DNA from: Promethearchaeota archaeon
GTDB lineage: Archaea; Asgardarchaeota; Lokiarchaeia; Sigynarchaeales; SOKP01
Direction of reading: 5' to 3'
Assembly (NCBI GenBank): GCA_013375495.1
Contig: JABXKC010000006.1
Location: 58,491-122,490, forward strand
Length of the DNA stretch: 64,000 nucleotides
Notes under the pieces: model-generated
Database searches by the model: none
What the model saw: only the letters and a program-made list of their open reading frames with translations
Told to the model about the DNA's origin: nothing
Shown: in pieces, positions 62,396-64,000 of the stretch
Layout: every line of letters starts with the position of its first letter
Position numbering within the stretch: position 1 is the first letter of the stretch
Position numbers and translations under genes: made by a program

Positions 62396-64000
62396 TTATT
62401 CACTTTCACTTATTTTTAATCCTAAATCTATTTCTGTTATATTATCTAATGAATACATATTTAAAAGAGAAAGCAAACAAGCTAAAGTAGATTCTGCTCC
62501 TTGATTTCTATTTATTCCAGTGGGGGTTATACTATCATAACACCCTCCAGTTTTATAATCGTAAAGAGAAAGATTCATATCATTGCGTCCTAAATACCAT
62601 TCTAAACAACGACGTGCATTAACAATCCATTTTTTATCTTGAGTGCTTTTATAAGCCTCAATACATGCTTCAAGAACACTTTGGGCTTCGAGTGGTTGTT
62701 GATCAAATCTTGCTTTTTCTCCATTTTTAGGATACCAACCATTATTCCCTATAGGAGAAAATTGTCCTTTTTTATTAGTCTGAATTCGAATTAACCAATC
62801 TAATGATCTTATTCCTGCTTCGATCATATCTCCTCGTTGTAACCATTGTCCAGACATTATCAGAGCATGTGGGATCTTTCCATTATCATAAGCCAGCATA
62901 TCTTCAATCCAAGGCCAATCATCTGAAGCATTGTTGCAATAAAAAGAAAATAATTTATTAGCGATTTCTTCTCTAAATCGTTTAATTTTAATATCTCCAC
63001 TGAATCTTTCTAAATAAGCATGAATTCCTACTAAACCAAAAGCTAAGGCACGTGGAGAATTAAAGTCCGATAAATTACTCACAGCCTTTTCAAAAATATC
63101 TAAAACAATGTCACTTGCTTCTCTTTCCTCTGATAATGCGACTGTCACGCCCAGAGCCCAGATTGCTCGACCATGACAGTCTTCAGATCCCATCTCTTCA
63201 ATCCATGTACGATCATAACCCATAAAATTACGAAACCGGTTATTTTCTTCATTAAAAGCATGTAATAAAAAGCTTAAATACCTATATCCAAAATTTCTCA
63301 AAAATTCTTCTTCAAATGCTAATTTTTGAGCAATTAATACTGCTACTAGTGCTCTAGCATTATCATCTGTGCAATAACCATGAAAACGATCTGGTATTAT
63401 ATAATTTGCATGTTGTAAGATGCCAACATCATCCGTTAAACGAAATAGATGCTCAAATTTAGGATATGGCATTTCAAATGGAGTAAATCTCAAATATTTC
63501 TTCTGAAATACAGTTCTTGGATGTAATAATCGATTTTCTTTAACATTATCAAAAATCTCTAGATATTTTCTAGCGACTTCTTTCCAAATCATATTTCTCC
63601 CGAACATATAGGCATTCTTCCTCATAATATGACTTTCAACTTCATTCTTTAATAAAAAGCAAATTTGATTAGCTATAGATTTAGAGTCCTTAAAAGGAAC
63701 TATTATCCCTTTTCCATCAGCTAAAATTTCCTCAGCATACCAATAAGGTGTAGAAATAATAGCTTTACCAGCTCCAAGTGCATAAGCTAATGTTCCAGAA
63801 ACAATTTGTTCTTTATTTAAATATGGAGTTATATAGATATCTGCCGCTCCTAAGAATTCACATAATTCTTTTAATTCTACAAATCTGTTATGGAATATTA
63901 TATGGTCTTCCACACCTAACTCTCTAGCTTTTATTTGAAGAAAATGGCGATATGATTCACCTTGCTTCTTCTTTAAATTTGGATGAGTAGCACCTAAAAC
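62396..64000 (-). CDS. Glycosyltransferase GT4-like domain fused to alpha-toroid domain (N-terminus beyond window)
   Basis: The frame is open to the right edge (VLGATHPNLKKKQGESYRHF follows upstream of the GTG at 63913), so only the C-terminal 535 residues are seen. The first part is the second Rossmann domain of a GT-B glycosyltransferase (YITPYLNKEQIVSGTLAYAL, ISTPYWYAEEIL, GIIVPF). The second part (from about 150 residues after the GTG) is an alpha/alpha toroid like those of glycoside phosphorylases or hydrolases (GRAIWALGVTVAL, ending in NRNQGAESTL). Such fusions transfer or trim sugars in polysaccharide metabolism. The acceptor is unknown. Confidence 0.82.
   Translation of the reverse strand, partial: VLGATHPNLKKKQGESYRHFLQIKARELGVEDHIIFHNRFVELKELCEFLGAADIYITPYLNKEQIVSGTLAYALGAGKAIISTPYWYAEEILADGKGIIVPFKDSKSIANQICFLLKNEVESHIMRKNAYMFGRNMIWKEVARKYLEIFDNVKENRLLHPRTVFQKKYLRFTPFEMPYPKFEHLFRLTDDVGILQHANYIIPDRFHGYCTDDNARALVAVLIAQKLAFEEEFLRNFGYRYLSFLLHAFNEENNRFRNFMGYDRTWIEEMGSEDCHGRAIWALGVTVALSEEREASDIVLDIFEKAVSNLSDFNSPRALAFGLVGIHAYLERFSGDIKIKRFREEIANKLFSFYCNNASDDWPWIEDMLAYDNGKIPHALIMSGQWLQRGDMIEAGIRSLDWLIRIQTNKKGQFSPIGNNGWYPKNGEKARFDQQPLEAQSVLEACIEAYKSTQDKKWIVNARRCLEWYLGRNDMNLSLYDYKTGGCYDSITPTGINRNQGAESTLACLLSLLNMYSLDNITEIDLGLKISESE

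Noticed and set aside
1..64000. CRISPR arrays, insertion sequences, integrases and prophage genes
   Set aside because: No regularly spaced repeats, terminal inverted repeats, transposase or integrase motifs were seen.

Overview
The window is AT-rich archaeal DNA (roughly one third G+C by eye). Archaeal identity is shown by an archaeal-type GluRS, SRP19, ribosomal protein S8e, a proteasome beta subunit, an HMf-like histone, a Hef/FANCM-type helicase, intron-bearing tRNA genes, formyltransferase Ftr and a methanogenesis-marker-4 (MtxX)-like protein. No MCR or other core methanogenesis genes are present. The H4MPT-linked C1 enzyme Ftr, HypA, many FAD/Fe-S (GlcD/HdrD-like) oxidoreductases, a giant membrane-anchored coiled-coil protein and several small zinc-ribbon families suggest an Asgard archaeon, probably Lokiarchaeia-like. 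That placement is inferred from gene content, not from phylogeny.

Layout. 1-7.7 kb: sugar and peptide metabolism, with two copies of an M24 peptidase plus Gfo/Idh/MocA gene pair, a GH5 hydrolase and two SDRs. 7.7-17.6 kb: a probably frameshifted small gene, a nitroreductase-like protein, a cluster of extended SDR, SCP2-like protein, aldehyde dehydrogenase and second SCP2-like protein, then an amidase, a sugar nucleotidyltransferase and a HAD protein. 17.6-28.1 kb: information processing. It holds tRNA-Arg(GCG) with two introns, an unannotated RAM-domain gene with no canonical start, GluRS, a CPBP protease, MtxX-like protein, tRNA-Pro(GGG) with an intron outside the anticodon loop, SRP19, HypA, S8e, proteasome beta, a JAMM protease with a winged-helix partner, and a histone. 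28.3-38.4 kb: a GH4 enzyme, a B12-type radical SAM protein, a Hef-like helicase without nuclease, and a 1470-residue protein with a toroid-like head, long coiled coil, winged-helix-like segment and membrane tail.

38.5-53.4 kb: 2-hydroxyacid and acyl-CoA redox. Two 2-hydroxyacyl-CoA dehydratase-family subunits sit beside a divergently oriented HdrD-like/GlcD-like pair. About 5 kb further on there is a second module with two tandem GlcD-like genes and another HdrD-like gene; an ADP-forming acyl-CoA synthetase alpha subunit lies between. A coherent reading is oxidation of 2-hydroxyacids coupled to Fe-S electron carriers, 2-hydroxyacyl-CoA dehydration, and ATP formation from acyl-CoA. 53.6-64 kb: a fused YedY-like/cytochrome-b membrane oxidoreductase, a transglutaminase-like protein, Ftr, a compositionally distinct type-B carboxylesterase, an unassigned coiled-coil protein convergent with an AAA ATPase, an Hsp20, and a glycosyltransferase fused to an alpha-toroid domain that runs off the right edge, with a short C-terminal relic of a related gene just downstream.

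Expression signals include Shine-Dalgarno sequences at many genes, frequent TTG and GTG starts, several cases best explained by ATT/ATC/ATA starts, TATA-box promoters (one placed for a leaderless mRNA), and poly-T terminators. No CRISPR array, insertion sequence or integrase was seen.
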